A DNA stretch of 64,000 bases, taken from Streptomyces sp. NBC_01353 (GTDB lineage: Bacteria > Actinomycetota > Actinomycetes > Streptomycetales > Streptomycetaceae). The position numbers and the translations under genes were made by a program. Below are positions 57,830-64,000 of this stretch, piece after piece (within the stretch, counting starts at the first letter, position 1; every line of letters starts with the position of its first letter). The stretch is taken from the NCBI RefSeq assembly GCF_036237275.1, contig NZ_CP108352.1, positions 7,527,501 through 7,591,500 of the forward strand. Direction: 5' to 3'. Below the pieces are notes generated by a model. That model was not told where the DNA came from. It ran no database searches and saw nothing but the letters and a program-made list of their open reading frames with translations.

Positions 57830-57898
57830 ACGGCGAACCTACGCATCCGCGCAGGTCCGCCCCATGGTTCTACGCTCTCGGCGAGGTTCGCCGAACGC

Positions 57899-59263
57899 TT
57901 AACCCTGCTTCGAGCGGGCGTAGTTGAGCAGGAAGTGAGCCTCCGCCACCGACAGGCGCTCCAGCTCCTCGGGCGACACCGACTCGTTCACCGCGTGGAT
58001 CTGCGCCTCCGGCTCGCTCAGACCGATCAGCAGAATCTCCGCCTCGGGATAGAGCGACGCCAGCGTGTTGCAGAGCGGGATCGAGCCACCCATGCCGGAG
58101 GTCTGCATCTCCTGCCCGGGGTACGCGATCCGCATCGCCTCCGCCATCGAGACGTACGCCGGGCTGGACACGTCCGCCCGGAACGCCTGGCCCTGACCGA
58201 CCTGCTCGAAGGAGACCCGGGCGTTCCACGGCACACGCTTCTCGATGTGCGCGTACAGCAGCTTCGTCGCCTCGGACGCATCCTGGCCAGGCGGCACCCG
58301 CAGGCTGATCTGCGCCCGCGCCGTCGACGGGATCGACGGCGTCGCACCCGCCACCGGGTGGCAGTCGATGCCGATGACGGTCACCGCCGGACGGGCCCAG
58401 AGACGGTCGGCGATCGTGCCGTCGCCCGGCAGACCGACGCCCGCCAGGACCTTCGCGTCCGCGCGGAAGTCGTCCTCCGGGTACTGCAGGCCCTCCCACA
58501 CCGCGTCGGCCGGCAGACCGTCGATGACCGTCGAGCCGTCCTCGGCGCGCAGCGTGTCCAGGACCCGGATCAGCGCGGCCAGCGCGTCGGGCGCGGCGCC
58601 GCCGAACATGCCGGAGTGCAGGTTGCCTTCGAGGGTGTCGATCTGGACCCGGATCATCGTCATACCGCGCAGAGTCGCGGTGACCGTCGGAAGACCGAGC
58701 CGGAAGTTGCCGGTGTCGCCGATCACGATGGCGTCGGAGGTGAGGAGTTCGGGGTGCGCCTCTGCGTACCGCTCCAGACCGCCCGTGCCCTGCTCCTCCG
58801 AACCCTCCACGATCATCTTGACCGTGACGGGCACTCCGCCGTTCGCCTTCAGGGCGCGCAGCGCCAGCAGGTGCATGATGAAGCCGCCCTTGCAGTCGGC
58901 CGCACCCCGGCCGTACCAGCGCCCGTCGCGCTCCGTCAGCTCGAACGGCGGGGTGACCCAGGCCGACTCGTCCAGCTTCGGCTGCACGTCGTAGTGCGCG
59001 TAGAGAAGAACGGTCGGGGCACCGGCAGGGCCGGGCAGGACGCCGTACACCGACTGCGAACCGTCCGGGGTGTCGAGCAGCGCCACGTCCTGGAACGCCT
59101 CGGCGCGCAGGGCGTCCGCCACCCAGTTCGCGGCCGCCTCGCACTCGCTTCGTGGCGCCACGGCCTCGTCCGCCACCGACTCGAAGGCCACGAGCTCCGC
59201 GAGCTCCGCCTGGGCGCGGGGCATCAGCTCGGCGACGGTCTCGGCGATCGGATTGGCGGTCAT
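57899..59263 (-). CDS. M20-family dipeptidase
   Basis: A 454-residue zinc exopeptidase: metal His/Asp in LLYAHYDVQPKLDES, Asp in YGRGAADCKGGF, catalytic Glu in IVEGSEEQGTGGL, and a lid domain (about 200-310) with TLEGNLHSGMFGGAAPDA. It hydrolyses dipeptides or N-acyl amino acids in the cytosol. AGGAG lies about 8 bp before ATG 59263; GTG 59269 is less well spaced. It is divergent from the flavoprotein gene. Confidence 0.93.
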   Translation of the reverse strand: MTANPIAETVAELMPRAQAELAELVAFESVADEAVAPRSECEAAANWVADALRAEAFQDVALLDTPDGSQSVYGVLPGPAGAPTVLLYAHYDVQPKLDESAWVTPPFELTERDGRWYGRGAADCKGGFIMHLLALRALKANGGVPVTVKMIVEGSEEQGTGGLERYAEAHPELLTSDAIVIGDTGNFRLGLPTVTATLRGMTMIRVQIDTLEGNLHSGMFGGAAPDALAALIRVLDTLRAEDGSTVIDGLPADAVWEGLQYPEDDFRADAKVLAGVGLPGDGTIADRLWARPAVTVIGIDCHPVAGATPSIPSTARAQISLRVPPGQDASEATKLLYAHIEKRVPWNARVSFEQVGQGQAFRADVSSPAYVSMAEAMRIAYPGQEMQTSGMGGSIPLCNTLASLYPEAEILLIGLSEPEAQIHAVNESVSPEELERLSVAEAHFLLNYARSKQG

Positions 59264-59300
59264 GGGCACGCTCCTGGTGGGTGCGACGTTGTAAGGACGT

Positions 59301-59374
59301 CGCCGTATGTCGGTGGTACGGCGAACGTATGGCCGATCCTACGGCGCGGGGTCTCACCTACCGCGCCGTAGGAT
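59301..59374. promoter_or_regulatory. Cluster of TACGGCG inverted repeats in a divergent promoter
   Basis: Repeat 1: CGCCGTA (59301-59307) with TACGGCG (59317-59323). Repeat 2: ATCCTACGGCGCGG (59336-59349) with CCGCGCCGTAGGAT (59361-59374), a perfect 14-bp inverted repeat with an 11-base loop. All four arms contain TACGGCG or its complement. The block lies between the dipeptidase and flavoprotein starts. Confidence 0.6.
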
Positions 59375-59421
59375 GCCCGAAGAGCATGGACCGTCGGTCG
59401 GATCAGGAGCAGAAGCACATC

Positions 59422-60852
59422 GTGAGCAGCGAGAACGCAGACGCCGAAGAGGTACGCGCGGGAGAGTCGGGGGACGCGACCGTCTGGGACGTGGTCGTGG
59501 TCGGGGCAGGCCCGGCCGGTGCGTCGGCGGCATACGCGGCCGCGGTCACCGGCCGCCGTGTGCTGCTCCTGGAGAAGGCCGAACTGCCCCGGTACAAGAC
59601 CTGCGGCGGCGGCATCATCGGGCCGTCGCGGGACGCACTGCCGCCCGGTTTCGAACTGCCCCTCCAGGACCGGGTGCACGCCGTCACCTTCTCCATGAAC
59701 GGCCGCTTCGCCCGGACGCGCCGCTCGCGCCGGATGCTCTTCGGGCTCATCAACCGGCCCGAGTTCGACGCCGGGCTCGTCGAGCAGGCGCAGAAGGCGG
59801 GCGCCGAGCTCCGCACGGGCGTCACCGTCTCCCGTGTCGAGCAGCACGGCCCGGCCGTGCCCGACCGGCGGACCGTTGCCGTGGTCCTGGCCGACGGCGA
59901 GACGCTCCTGGCCCGTGCGGTCGTCGGTGCGGACGGCAGCGCCGGCCGCATAGGGGCCCATGTCGGCGTCAAGCTCGACCAGGTGGACCTCGGGCTCGAG
60001 GCGGAGATCCCCGTGCCGCCGTCGGTGGCCGAGGACTGGAAGGGGCGCGTCCTCATCGACTGGGGGCCGATGCCCGGCAGCTACGGCTGGGTCTTCCCCA
60101 AGGGCGACACGCTCACCGTCGGCGTCATCTCGGCGCGTGGCGAGGGCGCGGCCACCAAGCGCTATCTGGAGGACTTCATCGCCCGCCTCGGGCTTGCCGG
60201 CTTCGAACCGGCGATCTCCTCGGGTCATCTGACGCGCTGCCGCAGCGACGACTCGCCGCTGTCGCGCGGCCGGGTCCTCGTCTGCGGCGACGCGGCGGGG
60301 CTCCTCGAGCCGTGGACGCGGGAGGGCATCTCGTTCGCCCTGCGTTCGGGCCGGCTCGCGGGGGAGTGGGCGGTGCGGATCGCGGAGGCGAACGACGCGG
60401 TCGACGCGCGCCGTCAGGCGCTCAACTACGCGTTCGCGATCAAGGCCGGCCTGGGTGTGGAGATGGCGGTCGGGCGGCGGATGCTCGCGCTCTTCGAGCG
60501 CAGTCCCGGACTGCTGCACGCGGCGATCACGGGCCTGCGTCCCGCCTGGAACGCCTTCACGGACATCACCCGGGGCTCGACCACGCTGGCCGGCCTGGTC
60601 CGCTCGAACGGAATCGCGCGGCGGGCGCTCGACATCCTGGACCGCCGACTGGACACCTCGGGCACGGCGGAGCGCGGTGTCACGGAGCCCGCCGTCGCGT
60701 CCGGACCGGCCGAGCCGCAGGGGGCGGTGGGTTCGGGGGGCGCTGCGAAGGGCACGGACGGCGCGGACGTCACCAAGGGCTCCGACGGCGCGGCGGGTGC
60801 GACGAAGGTCGCGGGAGAGTCCGAGCGTGCGGGGGACGCCGAGGCGTCGTGA
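59422..60852 (+). CDS. Geranylgeranyl reductase-family FAD oxidoreductase
   Basis: A 476-residue FAD monooxygenase-fold protein: WDVVVVGAGPAGASAAYAAAVTGRRVLLLEKAELPRYKTCGGGIIG with the GGR family Cys motif, VVGADGSAGRIGAHVG and the second FAD motif RVLVCGDAAGLLEPWTREGI. Members reduce isoprenoid double bonds, for example in menaquinone or archaeal-type lipids. GTG 59422 is preferred (AGGAG 12 bp upstream, family-like start); ATG 59386 is possible. The last 50 or so residues are a low-complexity Gly/Ala/Asp/Lys tail not seen in the fold. Confidence 0.88.
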   Translation: MSSENADAEEVRAGESGDATVWDVVVVGAGPAGASAAYAAAVTGRRVLLLEKAELPRYKTCGGGIIGPSRDALPPGFELPLQDRVHAVTFSMNGRFARTRRSRRMLFGLINRPEFDAGLVEQAQKAGAELRTGVTVSRVEQHGPAVPDRRTVAVVLADGETLLARAVVGADGSAGRIGAHVGVKLDQVDLGLEAEIPVPPSVAEDWKGRVLIDWGPMPGSYGWVFPKGDTLTVGVISARGEGAATKRYLEDFIARLGLAGFEPAISSGHLTRCRSDDSPLSRGRVLVCGDAAGLLEPWTREGISFALRSGRLAGEWAVRIAEANDAVDARRQALNYAFAIKAGLGVEMAVGRRMLALFERSPGLLHAAITGLRPAWNAFTDITRGSTTLAGLVRSNGIARRALDILDRRLDTSGTAERGVTEPAVASGPAEPQGAVGSGGAAKGTDGADVTKGSDGAAGATKVAGESERAGDAEAS

Positions 60853-60906
60853 TGTCGGGCGGGTAGGTCCGGCGGCTGGTGGGGCGGGTCGGTCCGACGG
60901 CATGGT

Positions 60907-60922
60907 CGGGCGGGTCCGCCCG
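60907..60922. terminator. Compact hairpin between convergent genes
   Basis: CGGGCGG (60907-60913) and CCGCCCG (60916-60922) with a two-base loop. It lies just before the stop of the convergent Ddn-type gene, within a stretch of degenerate GGGCGGGT repeats (60858-60915). Confidence 0.5.
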
Positions 60923-60925
60923 GCC

Positions 60926-61387
60926 TCATGAGGTCGTGGTGATCCGGAAGACGGGGTGCTTGGGGGCGATCGCCCTCAGCTCCTCGTCCGTGGAGTCCGG
61001 CCCGACCCCGCCGAAGAACACGCCGACCTCGGCCTTCCAGCGCTTGAGGTATTCGCGCAGCAGGACGGGCTTCTCGTCGTCGGACAGCTCGACGGCGGTG
61101 AACGTCTGCACACGCTTGCCGAGGTGCAGTTCGCCGCCGCCGGCCGCGCGCATGTTGTGGGTCCACTGGACATGGCCGCGCGGAGCCACCAGGTACTGGG
61201 CGCCGTCGAACGTCATCAGGTTGACGGGGGTGGTGCGCCATTCGCCGCTCTTGCGACCGCGGACCGCGAGGACACGGGAGCCCCAGACGCTGATGCCCCG
61301 GCGGGTCATCCAGGCGACGAATCGGTTGAGGACGTTGACCGTGATCCAGCCGGGCTTCATGACGTGGGGGGCGGGCTGAGCGGACAT
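60926..61387 (-). CDS. Ddn-type deazaflavin (F420)-dependent nitroreductase family protein
   Basis: A 153-residue split-barrel protein of the Ddn family: WMTRRGISVWGSRVLAVRGRKSGEWRTTPVNLMTFDGAQYLVAPRGHVQWTHNMRAAGGGELHLGKR. Family members use F420H2 to reduce quinones or nitro compounds. GGAGG precedes ATG 61387. It is divergent from a TetR gene with two repeat operators between, so it is the likely target. Confidence 0.88.
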   Translation of the reverse strand: MSAQPAPHVMKPGWITVNVLNRFVAWMTRRGISVWGSRVLAVRGRKSGEWRTTPVNLMTFDGAQYLVAPRGHVQWTHNMRAAGGGELHLGKRVQTFTAVELSDDEKPVLLREYLKRWKAEVGVFFGGVGPDSTDEELRAIAPKHPVFRITTTS

Positions 61388-61411
61388 GGCAACCTCCGAT
61401 GGGGAAAGTGT

Positions 61412-61480
61412 GAGCACTGCTCTCGCTTGAGATCAGTGTGCACGGATCGGTGCGCCAAAGCAAGAGCGGTGCTCTCGTTT
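61412..61480. promoter_or_regulatory. Two-copy operator for the Ddn/TetR pair
   Basis: GAGCACTGCTCTCGCTT (61412-61428) and GAGCGGTGCTCTCGTTT (61464-61480) match at 14 of 17 positions and sit 52 bp apart, about five helical turns. Each contains the small inverted repeat GAGC-N3-GCTC. Confidence 0.7.
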
Positions 61481-61516
61481 CAGTGCGGTGCTCCGAAAGA
61501 TGGCAGACTGTTCTCC

Positions 61517-62221
61517 ATGACCAGCGTTCAAGGAGCCCGGGCCCGCGCCCGCATCGAGATCACCGCAGCCATCAAGGACGAGGCCCGCAAGCAGCTCGCC
61601 GCCGAGGGCGCCTCGAAGCTCTCCCTCCGCGCCGTCGCCCGCGAGCTCGGCATGGTGTCGTCCGCGCTCTACCGCTACTTCCCCAGCCGCGACGATCTCC
61701 TCACCGCGCTCATCGTCGACGCGTACGACGCAGTCGGCGCCGCCGCCGAACAGGCCCTCGCCGCCACGGACGCCGACCGCGCGCCCGACGCCCTCGCACG
61801 CTGGACCGCCGTCTGCCGAGCCGTCCGCTCCTGGGCCGTCGCGCACCCCCACGAGTACGCCCTGATCTACGGCTCCCCCGTGCCCGGCTACTCCGCCCCG
61901 CAGGACACCATCGGACCGGCCTCCCGCGTCGGCCTCGTCCTCATCACCATCGCGCGCGACGCGTTCACCACCGACGGCATCGCGCCGCCGCCGCTCCCCG
62001 GAAAGCTGCGCTCGGAGGCGGAACGCATGGCCGCCGACTTCGCCCCCGATCTGCCGCCCGCGCTCGTCGTCGCCCTGGTCGCCGCCTGGTCGCAGCTCTT
62101 CGGGCTCATCTCCTTCGAGGTGTTCGGGCAGTTCAACCGCATCGTCGAGGAAAGGGAGGAGTTCTTCGCCGCGTCGGCCGCCCGGCTGGGCCAGGACATC
62201 GGCCTGCTGTCCCGCGCCTAG
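61517..62221 (+). CDS. TetR-family transcriptional regulator
   Basis: A 234-residue TetR regulator: helix-turn-helix KDEARKQLAAEGASKLSLRAVARELGMVSSALYRYFPSRDDLLTALI, then a TetR_C-type ligand domain (WTAVCRAVRSWAVAHPHEYALIYGSPVPGY; LVAAWSQLFGLISFEVFGQF). ATG 61517. Twin repeats upstream make autoregulation and control of the divergent Ddn-type gene likely. Confidence 0.93.
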   Translation: MTSVQGARARARIEITAAIKDEARKQLAAEGASKLSLRAVARELGMVSSALYRYFPSRDDLLTALIVDAYDAVGAAAEQALAATDADRAPDALARWTAVCRAVRSWAVAHPHEYALIYGSPVPGYSAPQDTIGPASRVGLVLITIARDAFTTDGIAPPPLPGKLRSEAERMAADFAPDLPPALVVALVAAWSQLFGLISFEVFGQFNRIVEEREEFFAASAARLGQDIGLLSRA

Positions 62222-62229
62222 CGCGAAGC

Positions 62230-62309
62230 CGCGCACCCTCAGGCCGCAGCAACGCTCGAACGCGCGCCCCTCAGGCAAGCCGCACCGTGCGAACGCGCGC
62301 CCCTCAGGC
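62230..62309. repeat. Degenerate tandem repeat, period 32-33 bp
   Basis: CGAACGCGCGCCCCTCAGGC occurs exactly at 62257-62276 and 62290-62309, and a weaker third copy (CGCGCACCCTCAGGC) at 62230-62244. It fills the gap between the convergent TetR and SARP-like genes and includes the TGA stop of the latter. Confidence 0.75.
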
Positions 62310-63110
62310 CGCCGAACCCCGCTCCGCCGAGCCCCGCCCCACCATGTCCGCGACCCCGCCGAGCAGCGTCGGGTCCTGTCGCAGGATCCGCTCGTGCAGG
62401 GCGCGCAGGGCGGGGCCCGGGTCGGCGCCCATGGCCTCCGCGATCCTGCGTCGGGCCTCCTCGTAGGCGACCAGCGCGTCGGAGGAACGCCCGCCCCGGT
62501 ACAGCGCCAGGATCAGCAGCGCCACCGGCCGCTCCCGCAGCGGATGGGCGGCCACCAGGCGCACCAGCTCATGGACGCACTCGTCGTACCGCCCCTGCGC
62601 GATCGCGCCCTCGAGGCGCGCCTCCAGGACGAGCATCCGCTTCTCCGCCCAGCGCCGCCGCTCGGCCTCCAGATAGGGGCCGGGCAGCCCCTCCGCGTAC
62701 TCGCCGCGCCACAACGACTCGGCCTCGCCCGCCAGTTCCCCGGCCCGGTGCAGATTCCCGGCCTCACGTGCCGCGATCGCGCTGCGCAGCAACTCCCGCC
62801 GCTCACACAGGTCGTCGATCCGGGCCCCGGTCAGCCGATAGCCGCTGCCCGTCCACACCAGTCGGGGCCCGTCCTGGCCGAGGGCGCGGCGTAGCCCGGA
62901 GACGTACTTCTGGACGAGATTGCGTACATGTACGGGGGTTTCGGGCCCCCAGACGGCGTCGACGAGGCTCTCGTACGCCATCGACCGCCCGTCGAGGTGC
63001 AGCAGGACAGCGAGCACGGCCCGTTGCTTCGGCGGCCCGAGCGGTACTTCGCCCGCCGCGCGCAAAGCCCGCAGCGGGCCCAGGAGTTCCCATCGGATCG
63101 TGTCGGCCAT
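62304..63110 (-). CDS. Small SARP/BTAD-family transcriptional activator
   Basis: A 268-residue AfsR/SARP-type regulator without ATPase part: OmpR-like winged helix (about 1-95: WELLGPLRALRAAGEVPLGPPKQRAVLAVLLHLDG, RNLVQKYVSGLRRALGQDG) and the bacterial transcriptional activation domain (about 100-245: DLCERRELLRSAIAAREAG, ALLILALYRGGRSSDALVAYEEARRRI). SARPs activate antibiotic and other secondary genes through direct repeats. There is no clear Shine-Dalgarno sequence before ATG 63110, so it may be leaderless. It is divergent from the MMPL transporter with a 4 x 12-bp repeat between them. Confidence 0.92.
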   Translation of the reverse strand: MADTIRWELLGPLRALRAAGEVPLGPPKQRAVLAVLLHLDGRSMAYESLVDAVWGPETPVHVRNLVQKYVSGLRRALGQDGPRLVWTGSGYRLTGARIDDLCERRELLRSAIAAREAGNLHRAGELAGEAESLWRGEYAEGLPGPYLEAERRRWAEKRMLVLEARLEGAIAQGRYDECVHELVRLVAAHPLRERPVALLILALYRGGRSSDALVAYEEARRRIAEAMGADPGPALRALHERILRQDPTLLGGVADMVGRGSAERGSAA

Positions 63111-63135
63111 GCGCCGAGAGTATCCCGGAGCCGGC

Positions 63136-63183
63136 CTTCCAGCGGATCTTCCAGTGGCTCTTCCAGCGGGCGTTCCAGTGACC
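63136..63183. repeat. Four 12-bp direct repeats in SARP/MMPL promoter region
   Basis: Units 63136, 63148, 63160 and 63172 read (C/G)TTCCAG(C/T)G followed by three variable bases. The array lies 26 bp upstream of the SARP start and 29 bp upstream of the MMPL start. SARP proteins bind direct repeats with about one helical turn spacing, so this is a candidate binding array. Confidence 0.7.
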
Positions 63184-63211
63184 GGTCAGTACGCCGTCCC
63201 AACGTGGCCCC

Positions 63212-64000
63212 ATGCAGCAAGAACCGCCGCCGGAACCCGGCCCCCGCACCCCGCTCACCCGCCTCGGTCGACTCGCGGTCCGACGCAGCGGAGCCGTGCT
63301 CGTCACCGCTCTGCTCCTCTTCCTCGGCCTCGGGGCGTACGGCGCCGGCGCCCAGGCCGAACTCGACCTCGCCCGCTGGGACGCCCCCGGCACCGAGTCC
63401 GCCACCGCGGCCCGCATCCTGCGCGAGGACTTCTCGACCGGAAACCCCAACCTCGCCCTCCTCGTCACCGCCCGCGGCGGTGACATCGACGACCCCGCCA
63501 CCGCCCGCGCCGCGCGGGCCCTCGCCGAGGAGGTCGCCGCCCTGCCGGGCGTCGTGGACACCCGTACGTACGGGAACGGCGAAAGCCCCGCCCTGCGCTC
63601 CGAGGACGGCAGCCGCGCTCTGATCCTCGCCCGCCTCGAGGGAACCGCCACCGAGACCCGCGCCCGACTCGCCACGCTCTCGCCCCTGCTGACCCGCACC
63701 ACGCCGGAACTCACCGTCCAGGTGGGCGGCCAGGAGGAGATCTCCCGCCAGGTCGGCGAACAGGCCCGCGCCGACTTCCTCACCGCCGAGGTCCTCGTCC
63801 TGCCGGCCGTCGTCCTGCTCCTGATCCTGGTCTACCGCCGCACCGCCGCCGCTCTGATCACCGTCGGAACCGGGCTGCTGTCCGTCGTCGGAACGCTTGC
63901 CGGACTGCGGCTGCTCGCCCAGTTCACTCCGGTCTCCACCTTCGCCGCCAACATCGCGCTCGTCCTGGGCCTCGGACTCGGCATCGACTACAGCCTCTTC
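63212..64000 (+). CDS. MMPL/RND-family transporter (3' end outside window)
   Basis: The first 263 residues of an MMPL membrane transporter. One N-terminal helix (VLVTALLLFLGLGAYGAGA), an extracytoplasmic domain with ESATAARILREDFSTGNPNLALLV, then the first helices of the transporter core (VLVLPAVVLLLILVYRR, ALITVGTGLLSVVGTLAGL) and the conserved GLGLGIDYSLF, where the window ends. Family members export lipids, peptides or drugs. ATG 63212 has no strong Shine-Dalgarno sequence. It is divergent from the SARP gene, which probably controls it. Confidence 0.93.
   Translation, partial: MQQEPPPEPGPRTPLTRLGRLAVRRSGAVLVTALLLFLGLGAYGAGAQAELDLARWDAPGTESATAARILREDFSTGNPNLALLVTARGGDIDDPATARAARALAEEVAALPGVVDTRTYGNGESPALRSEDGSRALILARLEGTATETRARLATLSPLLTRTTPELTVQVGGQEEISRQVGEQARADFLTAEVLVLPAVVLLLILVYRRTAAALITVGTGLLSVVGTLAGLRLLAQFTPVSTFAANIALVLGLGLGIDYSLF

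Noticed and set aside
1-64000. CRISPR arrays, tRNA or rRNA genes, phage or plasmid functions
   Set aside because: I saw no regularly spaced repeat-spacer array, no cloverleaf or rRNA-like sequence, and no integrase, capsid or replication gene; the only transposable elements are the IS and the MITE.

Overview
The window is very GC-rich with dense, short-spaced genes, frequent GTG/TTG starts, an IS427-type IS5 element, CUT1 sugar-ABC genes with no ATPase gene of their own, and SARP/BTAD, LacI, PadR and ArsR regulators. All of this points to the chromosome of a Streptomyces or a very close relative; the species cannot be fixed from sequence alone. I found no tRNA, rRNA, CRISPR array, plasmid or phage genes.

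Layout. 1-3016: 3' end of a Kdp potassium pump locus (kdpB partial, kdpC) followed by a badly decayed kdpD; no kdpE follows. 3250-5368: a small Tudor-like protein, then an ArsR metal sensor with an NmtR/CzrA-type alpha-5 site and an MFS exporter with a His-rich tail. 5331-16678: a self-contained high-mannose N-glycan utilisation locus (secreted GH85 endoglycosidase, LacI regulator, solute-binding protein, two permeases, a GH5 enzyme resembling the GH5_18 beta-mannosidases and a GH38 alpha-mannosidase), with two matching 14-bp operator candidates. 16894-18154: a HAD phosphatase and an SRPBCC protein. 18290-19866: a 63-bp MITE and a ~957-bp IS5-family element that share terminal repeats and both abut the TAG stop codons of neighbouring genes.

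19863-29764: DinB, Lrp, a FUSC transporter, a lactonase behind a DasR-like palindrome, a CbiX-like protein, a GlcNAc-kinase-like protein, uracil-DNA glycosylase, a beta-propeller protein, and an Old Yellow Enzyme divergent from an ArsR regulator with twin operators. 29831-41217: FprA-type reductase, DUF305 lipoprotein with divergent LVIVD protein, TetR, PAP2, M56 peptidase, DUF5134, GNAT, GDPD, PadR and a luciferase-like monooxygenase/esterase pair. 41298-45936: a tight DUF6421-SDR-PLP lyase operon, then transglutaminase-like and B3/B4 proteins. 45976-51399: PlsC, a thioredoxin, a 26-aa cysteine-type leader peptide ahead of a flavin reductase, etfBA, and an HpcH/HpaI-like protein. 51496-55653: a membrane Ser/Thr kinase and a divergent LacI/ROK pair around GACAACGTTGTC. 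55677-64000: a small protein, a P-loop kinase/NUDIX fusion, an MBL hydrolase, an M20 dipeptidase, a geranylgeranyl-reductase-like flavoprotein, a Ddn-type F420 enzyme with divergent TetR, a SARP-like regulator, and the start of an MMPL transporter.

How the parts work together. The best-supported system is the N-glycan locus: GH85 cuts the chitobiose core outside the cell, the ABC importer (probably energised by a shared MsiK-type ATPase elsewhere) takes up the released glycan, GH38 removes alpha-mannose, and the GH5 enzyme probably splits Man-beta-1,4-GlcNAc. The GlcNAc-kinase-like gene about 10 kb away could use the GlcNAc, but that link is an inference. Start codons were chosen from Shine-Dalgarno spacing and homology read by eye; nothing was searched or computed.
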